Counted from the stretch's first letter, positions 45,266 through 54,225 are shown. The stretch: DNA of 64,000 nucleotides from Massilia aurea (GCF_024753205.1 NZ_JANUGZ010000001.1:992001-1056000); one strand, 5' to 3'. Translations and numbers: made by a program. Notes: a model not told the origin generated them from the letters alone.

Positions 45266-46209
45266 GCGGCCCCTGGACCATCGAGACGCTGGCGCGCAAT
45301 GGCGAGGTGCTGCACCGGCATCGCGTGACCACGCTGCCGATCCGCCTTGGCCGCGCCTACGACAACGACTTCATCGTCGATGATGAATACGCCGCCGCGC
45401 ACCATGCGCTGGTCGAGCTTGGCGCCGATGGCGCCCTGCTGCTGCGCGACCTCGACACGCGTAATGGCATCAACCACAAGGGCCGGCGCATCAAGGAACT
45501 GACGCTGGGCGGCGACACCGTCGTGCGCATGGGGCACACATCGCTGCGTATCCGCCCGGCCGCGCACCCGGTGCCGCCTGAACTGGTCGACCGCACGATG
45601 CACGGCTGGGAAGGCATGCTGCCGGGCGGCGCCGGCATCGTGCTGTGCCTGCTCACCGCGCTGTTCGTGGCATGGCTGCTCGACGCCGGGGGCGACCCCG
45701 AACGCTACGGGGTGTACCCGGCGGTGGCCGTGGGCGCCGGCCTGGCCTGGAGCGGCATGTGGGCGTTTTCCAACCGCCTGTTCGGGCGCCGCGCACGCCT
45801 CGGGCGGCACTTGTTCATCGTCGGCTTTGGATTGGCGGCGCTGGTCGGGGTGCGCCTGCTGGCCAGCGTGGTGGCCTATGCGTGGTCGCTCGAATGGCTG
45901 ACCGGCTATGGCTCGCACGCGGTCGTGGTGACGGTGTCGATGATGATCTACTTCCACCTGGCCACCGTGACGCCGCAGTTCCGGCGCCGCCTGCGCCTGT
46001 CCTGCGCCGGGATTGCGGTGCTGGTTTCGCTCCTGATCCTGGCCGGGAACATGCAGCGCAATGGCCGCACCGCCGATGAGCTGTACATGCCGGTGCTGCT
46101 GCCGCCCGAGCTGCGCGCCAGTCCCGCTGTGCCGGTGGCCGAGTACATGGGCAGCGTGGGCGCGATGAAGCGCGAGATCGACGCCGAGCGCCGTGGCGAC
46201 GCCCAGTAA
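45262..46209 (+). CDS. FHA domain membrane protein
   Basis: A 315-residue protein. An N-terminal cytoplasmic FHA domain (about 1-100; LGRAYDNDFIVDD, HHALVEL, DTRNGINHKG) should bind phosphothreonine peptides. The rest holds about five membrane helices (roughly 121-140, 150-165, 182-205, 218-235, 248-262) and a polar C-terminal tail. It is translationally coupled to the periplasmic protease (ATGA), so it may pass a cytoplasmic phospho-signal to, or anchor, that protease. No Ser/Thr kinase gene is nearby. Confidence 0.85.
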   Translation: MSGPWTIETLARNGEVLHRHRVTTLPIRLGRAYDNDFIVDDEYAAAHHALVELGADGALLLRDLDTRNGINHKGRRIKELTLGGDTVVRMGHTSLRIRPAAHPVPPELVDRTMHGWEGMLPGGAGIVLCLLTALFVAWLLDAGGDPERYGVYPAVAVGAGLAWSGMWAFSNRLFGRRARLGRHLFIVGFGLAALVGVRLLASVVAYAWSLEWLTGYGSHAVVVTVSMMIYFHLATVTPQFRRRLRLSCAGIAVLVSLLILAGNMQRNGRTADELYMPVLLPPELRASPAVPVAEYMGSVGAMKREIDAERRGDAQ

Positions 46210-46218
46210 AGTACAGAC

Positions 46219-47856
46219 CTAGTCCAGCGCCGCCAGCAGGCGGCTCACCGTTTCGGCCGCGATCGGCTTGGTAAAGTGCTGGTCGAACCCGGCCTCGCGC
46301 GAGCGTGCCTGGTCTTCTTCCGAACCCCAACCGGTTACGGCGACGATGGTCATCCGCGCGAGCGCCGGCATCGCGCGCAGGCGCGTGGCCAGCTCGAAGC
46401 CCGTCATGCCGGGCATGCCGATATCGAGGAATGCGACGTCCGGCACGAACGCCTCGGCCAGAGCCAGCGCATCGCGGCCATTGGTCGCGGTGCGGATCTC
46501 GTGCGAATTCAGTTGCAGCAGCAGCGACAGGCTTTCGGCGGCGTCGGTGTTGTCGTCGACCACCAGGATGCGGAACGTGCGGCGCTGCGCCGTGCGGCGG
46601 TCCTGGCGCGCCGCGTCGTCGCCCGCCACCGCCATGCGCGCGCCCAGCGGCAGGCGCACGGTGAACGTGCTGCCAAGGCCGGCGCCGGGACTTTCGGCGC
46701 TGACGCTGCCGCCATGCAGCGCCACCAGCTGGCGTACCAGCGACAGACCGATGCCCAGCCCGCCCTGCGCCAGGCCCATATTGCGGCCGACCTGGTTGAA
46801 CATCTCGAAGATCGTGTCGTGGTGCTCGGGCGGGATGCCCACGCCGCTGTCGGTCACTGCCACCACGGCCTGTCCGCCATCGCTCCGGTCCTTGTGCACC
46901 GTGAGGCGGATGCTGCCGCCGGGCGGCGTGTACTTGGCTGCATTGGTCAGCAGATTGTTGATCACCTGCGCGACGCGGGTCGGGTCGATATCGAGCAGCA
47001 GCGGCTCGCCCCACATCTCCACATCGAGCACGTGGCGCGCGCCCTGGATCATCGGCGTGCTGGTCTCGACCGCGCTCGCCACGACGCGATTGAGGTCGAC
47101 CAGCTGCTTGCGGATATCGATCTTGCCGCTGGTGACGCGGGCGACATCGAGCAGATCGTCGATCAGGTGCGTCATCTGGCGCGTCTGGCGTTCGAGCATT
47201 TCGCGCACGCGCTCGATCGTCTCGGGACTGTCGGCGCGCAGGCGCATGATTTCCAGGCCGGTGCGGATCGGGGCCATCGGGTTGCGCAGCTCATGGGCCA
47301 GCACTGCCAGGAATTCGCTGCGGTGACGGCTGGCCTCGGCCGATTCGTGCGCCTGGCGTTGCAAGGCTGCTTCGACGCGACCATGCTCGCCGGCGTCGAT
47401 TTCGAAGGCCGTATGGAAGAAGCCATGCACCGTGCCGACGGCATCGCGCAGTGGCGAGAAACCCGTGTTGAAGTGGCGCGTGCCGGGTCCGAGCAGCACG
47501 TCGTCGAGCCAGGCCGGCGCGCCGGCAAGTGCACTGTCGACCAGCGGCGCGAGGTGCGGCCAGGCGGCGGGCAGAATGTCGCCCAACGGCTGGCCCAGCG
47601 CCTGCGACGCTTGCTCGCCCAGCAGGCTGGCGTAGGCATCATTGAACAGTACGGGCATGACGTCCGATGCAGGCGTGCGCCAGCCAACCAGCGCCGGCTG
47701 CCGCGCGTCGAGCATCAGGTCGACGGCCACCCGCAGTTCGGGCGGCCAGCCGGCCGCGTCGCCCAGTGGGGTTGCTGCCCAATCGTGGTTGCGCACCAGC
47801 GCGCGCATGCGTCGATGGTCGGAGGACATGGAAGAAGGTCGGCCCGGATCGCTCAT
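46219..47856 (-). CDS. Hybrid sensor histidine kinase (PAS-HisKA-HATPase-REC)
   Basis: A 545-residue soluble kinase. A PAS-like domain (about 30-165), HisKA with FLAVLAHELRNPMAPIRTGLE, HATPase (NLLTNAAKYTPPGG, DSGVGIPPEHH, GGLGIGLSLV) and a C-terminal receiver with FLDIGMPGMTGFELA are all intact. It is similar in layout to the kinase at 28142-30052 but has one PAS domain fewer. The ATG at 47856 (MSDPGRPSS) is used; the ATG at 47829 is possible. It ends nine bases from the convergent FHA gene. Confidence 0.9.
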   Translation of the reverse strand: MSDPGRPSSMSSDHRRMRALVRNHDWAATPLGDAAGWPPELRVAVDLMLDARQPALVGWRTPASDVMPVLFNDAYASLLGEQASQALGQPLGDILPAAWPHLAPLVDSALAGAPAWLDDVLLGPGTRHFNTGFSPLRDAVGTVHGFFHTAFEIDAGEHGRVEAALQRQAHESAEASRHRSEFLAVLAHELRNPMAPIRTGLEIMRLRADSPETIERVREMLERQTRQMTHLIDDLLDVARVTSGKIDIRKQLVDLNRVVASAVETSTPMIQGARHVLDVEMWGEPLLLDIDPTRVAQVINNLLTNAAKYTPPGGSIRLTVHKDRSDGGQAVVAVTDSGVGIPPEHHDTIFEMFNQVGRNMGLAQGGLGIGLSLVRQLVALHGGSVSAESPGAGLGSTFTVRLPLGARMAVAGDDAARQDRRTAQRRTFRILVVDDNTDAAESLSLLLQLNSHEIRTATNGRDALALAEAFVPDVAFLDIGMPGMTGFELATRLRAMPALARMTIVAVTGWGSEEDQARSREAGFDQHFTKPIAAETVSRLLAALD

Positions 47857-48004
47857 GGCCTGATTGTCGCACGAACTCCAATTGACGGTCGGCAATTGCT
47901 TTCTAGATGATGCAATTTCGCAGCGCCGGTACGCAGCATGCATGGCGCTTTGACATGTGGTCACGAATGCTGGAAGATCGGCCGTTCCCCTTCCGGTCTG
48001 CCCT

Positions 48005-49078
48005 ATGCCATCACGCCGCACCATGCTCGTCGCCGGCATTGCCTGGCTCCTGTTCTGGACGCTGATGGTACTCGTCGCCGTCGAAGACTACCGGCGTGAC
48101 GGGGGCAGCGCGCCGTGGCAGCCAGTCTTGTGGGAGACCTCATCGGCGCTGGTGGCAACCTGTCTGTTCGTGATCCAGCGCCGCTTCAGCGCGCAGCACG
48201 ACGTGCTGGTCGCCACGCCCTGGCGCTGGTTCGGCCAGCAGGCGCGCTGGCTGCCGCTGTACTGGTTCGGCTTCACGCCGATCGTATTCGCGCTGCGCCA
48301 CGCCGTCTATGCCCTGGCCGGCACTCGCTACGAGCACGAGGCCTGGGCCGAGGTATTCGTCTACGAGGCGCTCAAGATCTCGCTGTTCTTCGGCATCTTC
48401 ACGACGATCGGCTTCGGCCTGCTGTCATACCGCGAGATGATGAAGGAACGCGTGCGCGCCGAGCAGGCCGGCGCCCTGCTGCGCGAAGCCCAGCTCGAAC
48501 GCCTGACGCGCCAGATGCAGCCCCACTTCCTGTTCAATGCGCTCAACACGATTTCCTCGCTGATGCATACCGATGTGGCGCGCGCCGATGCGACCCTCGT
48601 GCGGCTGGCCGATGTGCTGCGCGCGACACTGGCGCTGGGCGACAAGCCGCAGGCGAGCCTGGATGACGAATTGCGTCTGGCCCAGGGCTACGCCGCCGTG
48701 ATGCAGGAACGCTTCGACGGGCGCGTGACGCTGACCTGGGTCATCGAGCCGGCGGCCCTGGCGGTGCAGCTGCCGGCCATCAGCCTGCAGCCGCTGCTGG
48801 AGAACGTATTCAAGCACACGGTGGCGCACCGGCGCGCTTCGACGGCAATCCGGGTCGAGGCCCGGATCGTGGACGGCGCGCTGCACTTGTCGATCGAGGA
48901 CGATGGCGGCGTGCTGGCGCCATCCGACACGCCCGGCACGCCCGGCACGCCCGGCATCACGGTGATCAACCTGCGCACCCGCCTGGCTGCGCTGCATGGC
49001 GATCGCGCAGGCCTGGCGCTGCACGCGCTGCAACCGGCCGGCGTACGCGCCGAACTGAGGGTGCCATGCGCCTCCTGA
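48005..49078 (+). CDS. LytS/YehU-type membrane histidine kinase
   Basis: A 357-residue kinase. Four hydrophobic segments (about 8-25, 38-54, 75-95, 118-140) are followed by a His_kinase domain with RLTRQMQPHFLFNALNTISSL, in which the His precedes FLFN as in LytS and AlgZ. The HATPase-like part has ISLQPLLENVFKHTV, EDDGG and INLRTRLAALHG. A nine-base unit (ACGCCCGGC) occurs three times in tandem at 48929-48955, giving TPGTPGTPG between two ATP-binding boxes. It overlaps the response regulator gene by 13 bases and should be its cognate kinase. Confidence 0.92.
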   Translation: MPSRRTMLVAGIAWLLFWTLMVLVAVEDYRRDGGSAPWQPVLWETSSALVATCLFVIQRRFSAQHDVLVATPWRWFGQQARWLPLYWFGFTPIVFALRHAVYALAGTRYEHEAWAEVFVYEALKISLFFGIFTTIGFGLLSYREMMKERVRAEQAGALLREAQLERLTRQMQPHFLFNALNTISSLMHTDVARADATLVRLADVLRATLALGDKPQASLDDELRLAQGYAAVMQERFDGRVTLTWVIEPAALAVQLPAISLQPLLENVFKHTVAHRRASTAIRVEARIVDGALHLSIEDDGGVLAPSDTPGTPGTPGITVINLRTRLAALHGDRAGLALHALQPAGVRAELRVPCAS

Positions 49079-49782
49079 TCGTCGACGACGAACGGCCGGC
49101 GCGCGAGCGCCTGCGCCGCATGCTCGCGCACGAACCGGGCATCACGTCGGTGACGGAAGCCGCGGATGGCGTGGAAGCGCTGGCGCTGATCGCGCGCGAC
49201 GCGCCCGACGCGCTGCTGCTCGATATCGAGATGCCGGAACTGTCGGGCATCGATGTGGCTGCCTCGCTGGTGGCGCCGGCGCCGCTGGTGGTGTTCGTGA
49301 CCGCGTATGACGACTACGCGCTGCGTGCGTTCGATGCCGAGGCGGTCGACTATCTGCTCAAGCCGTTCGATGGCGCGCGGCTGCGGCGTACACTCGATCG
49401 GCTGCAGAGTCGACTGACCGCAGCGGCACACGCGCCGGCCAGCACCTGTACACCACCGCGCCAGTTGCTGGTGACCGAGCGCGGGGCCACCCGCATCGTG
49501 CAGGTCGCCGATATCGAGTGGCTCGAAACAGCCGACAACTACGTCGCGCTGCATACACGCGACGGCGCGCCGCTGCTGCGCCAATCTCTGGGCACGCTGC
49601 TCGGGCAACTCGGCCCCGCGTTCGTGCGCTGTCATCGTTGCGCGGCGGTGCGCCTGACCGCTGTCAACCGCATCGTCCCGCACAGCAAAGGCGATTGCAC
49701 ACTCGTGCTGCATAGCGGCGCAGTCGTTCCGTGCAGCCGGCAATACCGGGCCGCCCTGCTCGATCCGCTTCGCCCCGCCTGA
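49066..49782 (+). CDS. LytTR-family response regulator
   Basis: A 238-residue regulator. The receiver domain (1-115) has the phospho-acceptor Asp53 in LLLDIEMPELSGID and the switch lysine in YLLKPFD. The LytTR DNA-binding domain (about 140-238) has DIEWLETADNYVALHTRDG and FVRCHRCAAVRLTAVNRI, of the AlgR/YehT type. It should bind direct repeats in target promoters when phosphorylated by the overlapping kinase. It is transcribed as a pair. Confidence 0.93.
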   Translation: MRLLIVDDERPARERLRRMLAHEPGITSVTEAADGVEALALIARDAPDALLLDIEMPELSGIDVAASLVAPAPLVVFVTAYDDYALRAFDAEAVDYLLKPFDGARLRRTLDRLQSRLTAAAHAPASTCTPPRQLLVTERGATRIVQVADIEWLETADNYVALHTRDGAPLLRQSLGTLLGQLGPAFVRCHRCAAVRLTAVNRIVPHSKGDCTLVLHSGAVVPCSRQYRAALLDPLRPA

Positions 49783-49861
49783 AGTCCGGTTCACCCCATC
49801 GCGCTGGCGTCGTCATGCACGCCTGCGCGATGCTGGGGCCTTCACATTCCGAGGACACCCC

Positions 49862-51079
49862 ATGCAGCCATCTGTTCCTGCCACCAGCGAGCGCCTGTAC
49901 TTTCTCGACTGGGTACGCATCCTGGCGTTTTTCGTGCTGATCGCCTATCACGTGGGCATGTACTACGTGAGCTGGGACTGGCACGTGAAGAGTCCGTACG
50001 CCAGCGAAGCGGCCGAGCCCTTCATGCTGCTGTCGTCGCCCTGGCGCCTGACGCTGCTGTTCTTCGTGGCCGGCGTGGCCTCGCATTTCATGCTCGCGCG
50101 CCTTGGCCCGCGGATGTTCCTGCGCCGGCGCAGCCTGCGCCTCTTGGTGCCGCTGCTGTTCGGGATGCTCGTGATCGTGCCGCCGCAGCCGTATCTCGAA
50201 GTCGTCGAAAAACTCGGCTACACGGGCGATTACCTGGCATTCATGCGGCTGTACCTGGCCGGCTACGACGGCTTCTGCCGGGAGGATTGCCTGTCGCTGC
50301 CCACCTGGAACCATCTGTGGTTCGTGCTGTACCTGTGGTGTTATACGGCGGTGCTCGCCGCCGGCGCGGCGCTGCTGGGAGAACTGCGCATTGCTGCGCT
50401 TGCGCGCCGGGTCGGTGCCCTGCTGGACGGGTGGCGCCTGATCGTATTGCCGGTCGTGTTTCTGGGCCTGGTACGCATCCTGTTGCTCGACCGTTTTCCG
50501 CAAGACCATTCGCTGACGAACGACTGGTACAACCATGCCACCTACCTGCCCATCTTCGTGCTCGGTGCGCTGCTGGCGCGCACGCCGCGGATCTGGGCCA
50601 CGATGACGGCGCAGCGCTGGCCTGCGCTGTGCCTGGCCCTGGCGGCCTGGGCCGGGATCGCGCTGTGGCTGCTGGGGCCGCACGAGACCATGGCGCCGCA
50701 CGACATCGAACGCTGGCGCACCGGGATGCGGTTCGTGTATGCGCTGTGCGCCTGGAGCGCCATCATCGCGGCCTGCGGCTTCGCCCGTTGCCACCTGAAC
50801 CGCGACGGCCCGGCGCGGCGCTACCTGACCGACGCCGTGTTCCCCGTCTACATTGTGCACCAGACGCTGATCATCACGATGGCGCATGCCTTCAAGCCGC
50901 TGCAGCTGGCGCCTGGCCTCGAAGCGGTGCTGTTGATGATCCTGACCGCCTGCGGCAGCTTCGCGCTCTACGAGGTGGTGCGGCGCGTGCCGCCCATGCG
51001 GCCATTGTTCGGCCTGACGCGGCAAGCGCGCGCCGTTCGCCCAAGTGGATCTGTGACGGGAACCGCAGTGCCGCAGTAA
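49862..51079 (+). CDS. Acyltransferase family 3 membrane protein (OpgC-like)
   Basis: A 405-residue protein with ten or more predicted helices. The N-terminal LYFLDWVRILAFFVLIAYHVGMYY carries the conserved His of acyltransferase-3 proteins, and RMFLRRRSLRLLVPLLFGML the conserved Arg region. The family moves acyl groups across the membrane onto sugars or glucans; the substrate here is unknown. GAGG precedes the ATG. It follows the LytTR gene by 79 bases and could be a target or partner of that system. Confidence 0.85.
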   Translation: MQPSVPATSERLYFLDWVRILAFFVLIAYHVGMYYVSWDWHVKSPYASEAAEPFMLLSSPWRLTLLFFVAGVASHFMLARLGPRMFLRRRSLRLLVPLLFGMLVIVPPQPYLEVVEKLGYTGDYLAFMRLYLAGYDGFCREDCLSLPTWNHLWFVLYLWCYTAVLAAGAALLGELRIAALARRVGALLDGWRLIVLPVVFLGLVRILLLDRFPQDHSLTNDWYNHATYLPIFVLGALLARTPRIWATMTAQRWPALCLALAAWAGIALWLLGPHETMAPHDIERWRTGMRFVYALCAWSAIIAACGFARCHLNRDGPARRYLTDAVFPVYIVHQTLIITMAHAFKPLQLAPGLEAVLLMILTACGSFALYEVVRRVPPMRPLFGLTRQARAVRPSGSVTGTAVPQ

Positions 51080-51127
51080 GCAGCATCCCGCGCCTTCGGC
51101 GTGCACCAAAAGTGGTCGCATCAAGGC

Positions 51128-51154
51128 GGGCCAGTCGGTCAACGGGGCTGGCCC
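51128..51154 (+). terminator. Hairpin between the acyltransferase and TnsB-like genes
   Basis: GGGCCAG / CTGGCCC, seven-base arms with a 13-base loop, located 49 bases after the acyltransferase stop. No T tract follows, so it may be a weak terminator or simply a palindrome in the leader of the next gene. Confidence 0.35.
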
Positions 51155-51198
51155 GATCCTTGCATGTATAAAAGCACACTGAACTGCGGGAGAAGTCG

Positions 51199-51996
51199 AT
51201 GTTTACCCAAAACGATGTGCTCGAATACACGGGCATGCATGGCCATATGATCCGCGTGCTGTGGATCGACCGTTCACAGGCGCTGGCCTGGACGTACCGT
51301 CTGGGCAGCCAAGCGGCCCTGCCCGAGCCCGTGCTTCTGGCCGAACTCGAGGAAGCACTGCGCGCCGGTGGGGTGCGCCGGCTGCTGGTCGATCCGTTCG
51401 CGGCCGCGCCGCCGCAAGAGCCGGTACCGCAAGGCTACCTGGCCCTGCAAACCAAGGCCTGGTCGGCGGTGCGCGCCCTGCACGCCGACCGCCAGGCGCT
51501 GTACCAGCCGCGCGAGCGCGCCATCCTGATGGCCGGTTACGCGGCAGCGCATGGCATCTCGAAGTCCAGCATCCTGCGCTACCTGCGCCGCTACTGGGAG
51601 CGGGGCCAGACGCCGGACGCGCTGCTGCCGGACTATGGCAACTCGGGCGCCCCGGGCCGCACGCGCGCCGTCACCGCCGGCATCAAGCGCGGCCGGCCAC
51701 GCAAGGGCGAGGCCACCGGCACCAATGCGGACGAACGGATGCGCGCGATCTTCCGCGCCGCTGCAGCGCGCTACGCCGCCAGCCACGACGATTTTTCGCG
51801 TCGCGCGGCGTACCGCCAGATGCTGGGAGACTTCTTCCAGGGCCAGGATGCAGGCGGTCTGCCGAGCTTCGGTCAATTCAATTACTGGCTCGAACGCGAC
51901 GCCGCTGCCCCGCCAGCGGTCACGCTGACGCGCCCTTGTGCACCATTGCCGGGCCGCGCTGCACCACGCTTTGCCCACCACGCGGCCATGCCGTAA
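51199..51996 (+). CDS. TnsB-like transposase N-terminal region (no catalytic core)
   Basis: A 265-residue protein matching only the N-terminal half of Tn7 TnsB/Mu-family transposases. A short beta-rich start (MFTQNDVLEYTG...) is followed by a helical DNA-binding block (RERAILMAGYAAAHGISKSS, ILRYLRRYWERGQTPDALLP, residues 105-144), the hallmark KRGRPRKG (163-170), and AAYRQMLGDFF plus LPSFGQFNYWLERD (221-234). In full-length relatives the DDE integrase core follows this point; here the frame ends after 30 unrelated residues. GC and codon use are host-like and a GGGAG precedes the ATG. It is either a decayed transposon remnant or a domesticated DNA-binding protein. No transposon partner genes are nearby. 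Confidence 0.7.
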   Translation: MFTQNDVLEYTGMHGHMIRVLWIDRSQALAWTYRLGSQAALPEPVLLAELEEALRAGGVRRLLVDPFAAAPPQEPVPQGYLALQTKAWSAVRALHADRQALYQPRERAILMAGYAAAHGISKSSILRYLRRYWERGQTPDALLPDYGNSGAPGRTRAVTAGIKRGRPRKGEATGTNADERMRAIFRAAAARYAASHDDFSRRAAYRQMLGDFFQGQDAGGLPSFGQFNYWLERDAAAPPAVTLTRPCAPLPGRAAPRFAHHAAMP

Positions 51997-52003
51997 CCCA
52001 CCA

Positions 52004-52041
52004 ATCCGGTGCGCCGTACGCCAGCGTGGTGCGCACCGGAT
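52004..52041. terminator. Bidirectional terminator
   Basis: A perfect 11-base inverted repeat (ATCCGGTGCGC / GCGCACCGGAT, 16-base spacer) lies between the convergent TnsB-like gene and the flavin reductase gene, 7 bases from each stop. It lacks a long T tract on either strand. Confidence 0.6.
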
Positions 52042-52047
52042 AATCGT

Positions 52048-52662
52048 CTAGCGTGGCCGGTGCATCTGGAACAGCTGTTCCGGCCCGACCGAGAAGTAAT
52101 CGGCCGGCCCGCCCGCCCGCAGGATATGGCCGGCATTGGCCGTGTCGTAGACACCATCCTTCAGTGACGCTGCGGCGATGTGCACACCCACCACTTCACC
52201 CAGTACGAGCCAGGTCGGCACGGTCTCGCCGCTGGCCTGCTGCAGCTGGATGATCTGCGTGACCTTGCATTCGAACGCGACCGGGCTTTCGGCCACGCGC
52301 GGCGCCGCCACCAGGCGCGACGGCGTGGGCGTCAGCCCGGCGAGCGTGAACTCATCGACTTCCGGACCGACAGCGGCGCACGACGCGTTCATCGCCTCGG
52401 CCAGCGGCCGGGTTGCGAGATTCCACACGAATTCGCCAGTCTCCTGCACATTGCGCAGCGTGTCCTTGGCGCCGATGCTGGCAAACCCGACGATCGGCGG
52501 CACATAGTTAAAGGCGTTGAAGAAGCTGTAGGGTGCCAGGTTGCGCACGCCCGCACTGCTCAGCGACGAGATCCAGCCGATCGGGCGCGGCCCGACGATG
52601 GCGTTGAAGGGATCGTGGGGCAGCCCGTGGCCTTGACGGGGTTCGTAGAAATGGATCGACAT
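52048..52662 (-). CDS. Flavin reductase-like FMN-binding protein
   Basis: A 204-residue FMN-binding split-barrel protein. NAIVGPRPIGWISSLSSAGVRNLAPYSFFNAF and GEFVWNLATRPLAEAMN are the conserved segments around the flavin phosphate and isoalloxazine ring. It should bind FMN and reduce flavin or quinone-like substrates with NAD(P)H. It starts 23 bases after the K+ channel stop, in the same direction as the channel and the NADPH-FMN reductase genes, so the three probably form one operon. Confidence 0.88.
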   Translation of the reverse strand: MSIHFYEPRQGHGLPHDPFNAIVGPRPIGWISSLSSAGVRNLAPYSFFNAFNYVPPIVGFASIGAKDTLRNVQETGEFVWNLATRPLAEAMNASCAAVGPEVDEFTLAGLTPTPSRLVAAPRVAESPVAFECKVTQIIQLQQASGETVPTWLVLGEVVGVHIAAASLKDGVYDTANAGHILRAGGPADYFSVGPEQLFQMHRPR

Positions 52663-52685
52663 GAGATGGTTTTTTCGTGAAGGGT

Positions 52686-53603
52686 TCAGGATGGGTTGAC
52701 TGTGCGGGCGGCCTCTGTCGCCAGCCCTGCGCCGCAATCCTTGCAGAACTGCGCGCGCGGATCGTGGTCCGAACTGCCGCAGCTGCTGCAGGTACGCGGT
52801 TCGCCGCGCGGTGCATGGCGCGACAGTTTTTGCGACGTCATCTCGGCGCTGACGATCCCGGTCGGCACCGCCAGGATGCCCCAGCCGAGCAGCATCATGA
52901 ACGACGCGATGGCTTTGCCCAGATGCGTGTGCGGCGTGATGTCGCCATAGCCGACCGTGGTGATCGTCACCGTGGCCCAGTACATCGCCATCGGGATGCT
53001 GGTAAAGCCGCTCTCGGGCCCCTCGACCACGTACATCACGGTGCCGAGAATCAGGATCAGCATCAGCACGACCGACAGGAACACCATGATCTTGCGCTTG
53101 CTGGCGACCAGCGCCTCACCCAGGCGCGTGTACTCGTCGACGTAGCGCGTGAGCTTGAGGATGCGGAAGATGCGCAGCAGGCGCAGGATGCGCACGTCGA
53201 GAAATACCTGGCTGCCCGGGACCAGCAGTGAAATCCAGGTCGGCAGCACCGAGACCAGATCGATCACGCCATAGAAGCTGCGCGCATAGCGCATCGGGCG
53301 CTGCACGCAGACCAGGCGCGCGATGTACTCGAGCGTGAAGAAAATTGTAAACGTCCATTCGAGCACCGACATCTGCGCCGCGTAGCGCCGGCCGATGGCC
53401 GGCACGCTGTCGAGCACCACGGTCAGGATGCTGAGCAGGATGATTGCGACGAGCGCGAGGTCAAAGCGGCGCCCGGCCGGCGTGTCGGTGCCGAAGATGA
53501 CATCGAACATGCGCGCGCGCCAGCCGCCGGGCGGGCGGCCCAGCAGGGTTGGCATATCGCGCGGCGCGGTCGGTACGGTGTGGTTGTCGGTCGCCCGGCT
53601 CAT
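52686..53603 (-). CDS. Voltage-gated potassium channel with a zinc-ribbon C-terminus
   Basis: A 305-residue Kv-type channel with six membrane helices. The voltage-sensor S4 (RILRLLRIFRILKLTRY, 138-154) has arginines every third residue, and the selectivity filter is TVGYGD (216-221). The cytoplasmic tail carries CSSC (272-275) and CKDC (287-290), a likely zinc ribbon not usual in KvAP-type channels. Its ATG overlaps the stop of the FMN reductase gene (ATGA), which couples it to a redox enzyme. Confidence 0.92.
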   Translation of the reverse strand: MSRATDNHTVPTAPRDMPTLLGRPPGGWRARMFDVIFGTDTPAGRRFDLALVAIILLSILTVVLDSVPAIGRRYAAQMSVLEWTFTIFFTLEYIARLVCVQRPMRYARSFYGVIDLVSVLPTWISLLVPGSQVFLDVRILRLLRIFRILKLTRYVDEYTRLGEALVASKRKIMVFLSVVLMLILILGTVMYVVEGPESGFTSIPMAMYWATVTITTVGYGDITPHTHLGKAIASFMMLLGWGILAVPTGIVSAEMTSQKLSRHAPRGEPRTCSSCGSSDHDPRAQFCKDCGAGLATEAARTVNPS

Positions 53604-54154
53604 CGGGCGTGCTGCGTGACCCAGGCGCCAAATTCGGCCATGAATTTTTCAAAGAAGGCGCGCGTGCTGTCGTCGATCAGCCGGTCGCCTTCGTACTTGC
53701 TCGCGACGCCGCCAATATAGGCCTCTGGCGCCGGCATCGTCGGCATGTTCAGGAACGGCAGCATCTGGCGCAGATGGTGGTTGGCGCCGAAGCCGCCCAG
53801 GGCACCGGGCGAAACGCTGACCACGGCGCACGGCTTGTCGGCGAATGCCGCCTTGCCATACGGGCGTGAGCCGACGTCGATGGCGTTCTTGAGCGAACCC
53901 GGCACCGAACGGTTGTATTCTGGCGTGCAGAACAGGATGCCGTCCGCGCTCTGGATCGCCTCGCGGAACACCGTGAACGCCGGCGGCGGCGTGGCGGTCT
54001 CGTCGTCCTCGTTGTACAGCGGCAGGTCGCGCAATTCGACGATCGTCAGTTCAAAACCGTCCGGTGCCACGGCGATGAGGCTGTTGGCAACGCGGCGGGT
54101 GAACGACTCCTTGCGCAGGCTGCCGACGAGGACGGCGATTTTCTTGGTGGTCAT
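53600..54154 (-). CDS. NADPH-dependent FMN reductase family protein
   Basis: A 184-residue flavodoxin-like oxidoreductase (ChrR/azoreductase type). VLVGSLRKESFTRRVANSL binds the FMN phosphate and CTPEYNRSVPGSLKNAIDVGSRP is the family signature. It should reduce quinones or other electrophiles with NAD(P)H. It is the first gene of a likely operon with the K+ channel and the flavin reductase. The start MTTKKIAVLVG is used; an ATG seven codons upstream is also possible. Confidence 0.92.
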   Translation of the reverse strand: MTTKKIAVLVGSLRKESFTRRVANSLIAVAPDGFELTIVELRDLPLYNEDDETATPPPAFTVFREAIQSADGILFCTPEYNRSVPGSLKNAIDVGSRPYGKAAFADKPCAVVSVSPGALGGFGANHHLRQMLPFLNMPTMPAPEAYIGGVASKYEGDRLIDDSTRAFFEKFMAEFGAWVTQHAR

Positions 54155-54225
54155 GGGGATCCTTTGATTGTGCATGATGTGTTATCGATCTCCCATGATA
54201 ACCATTTCACCGCAACGCTGCGCCG

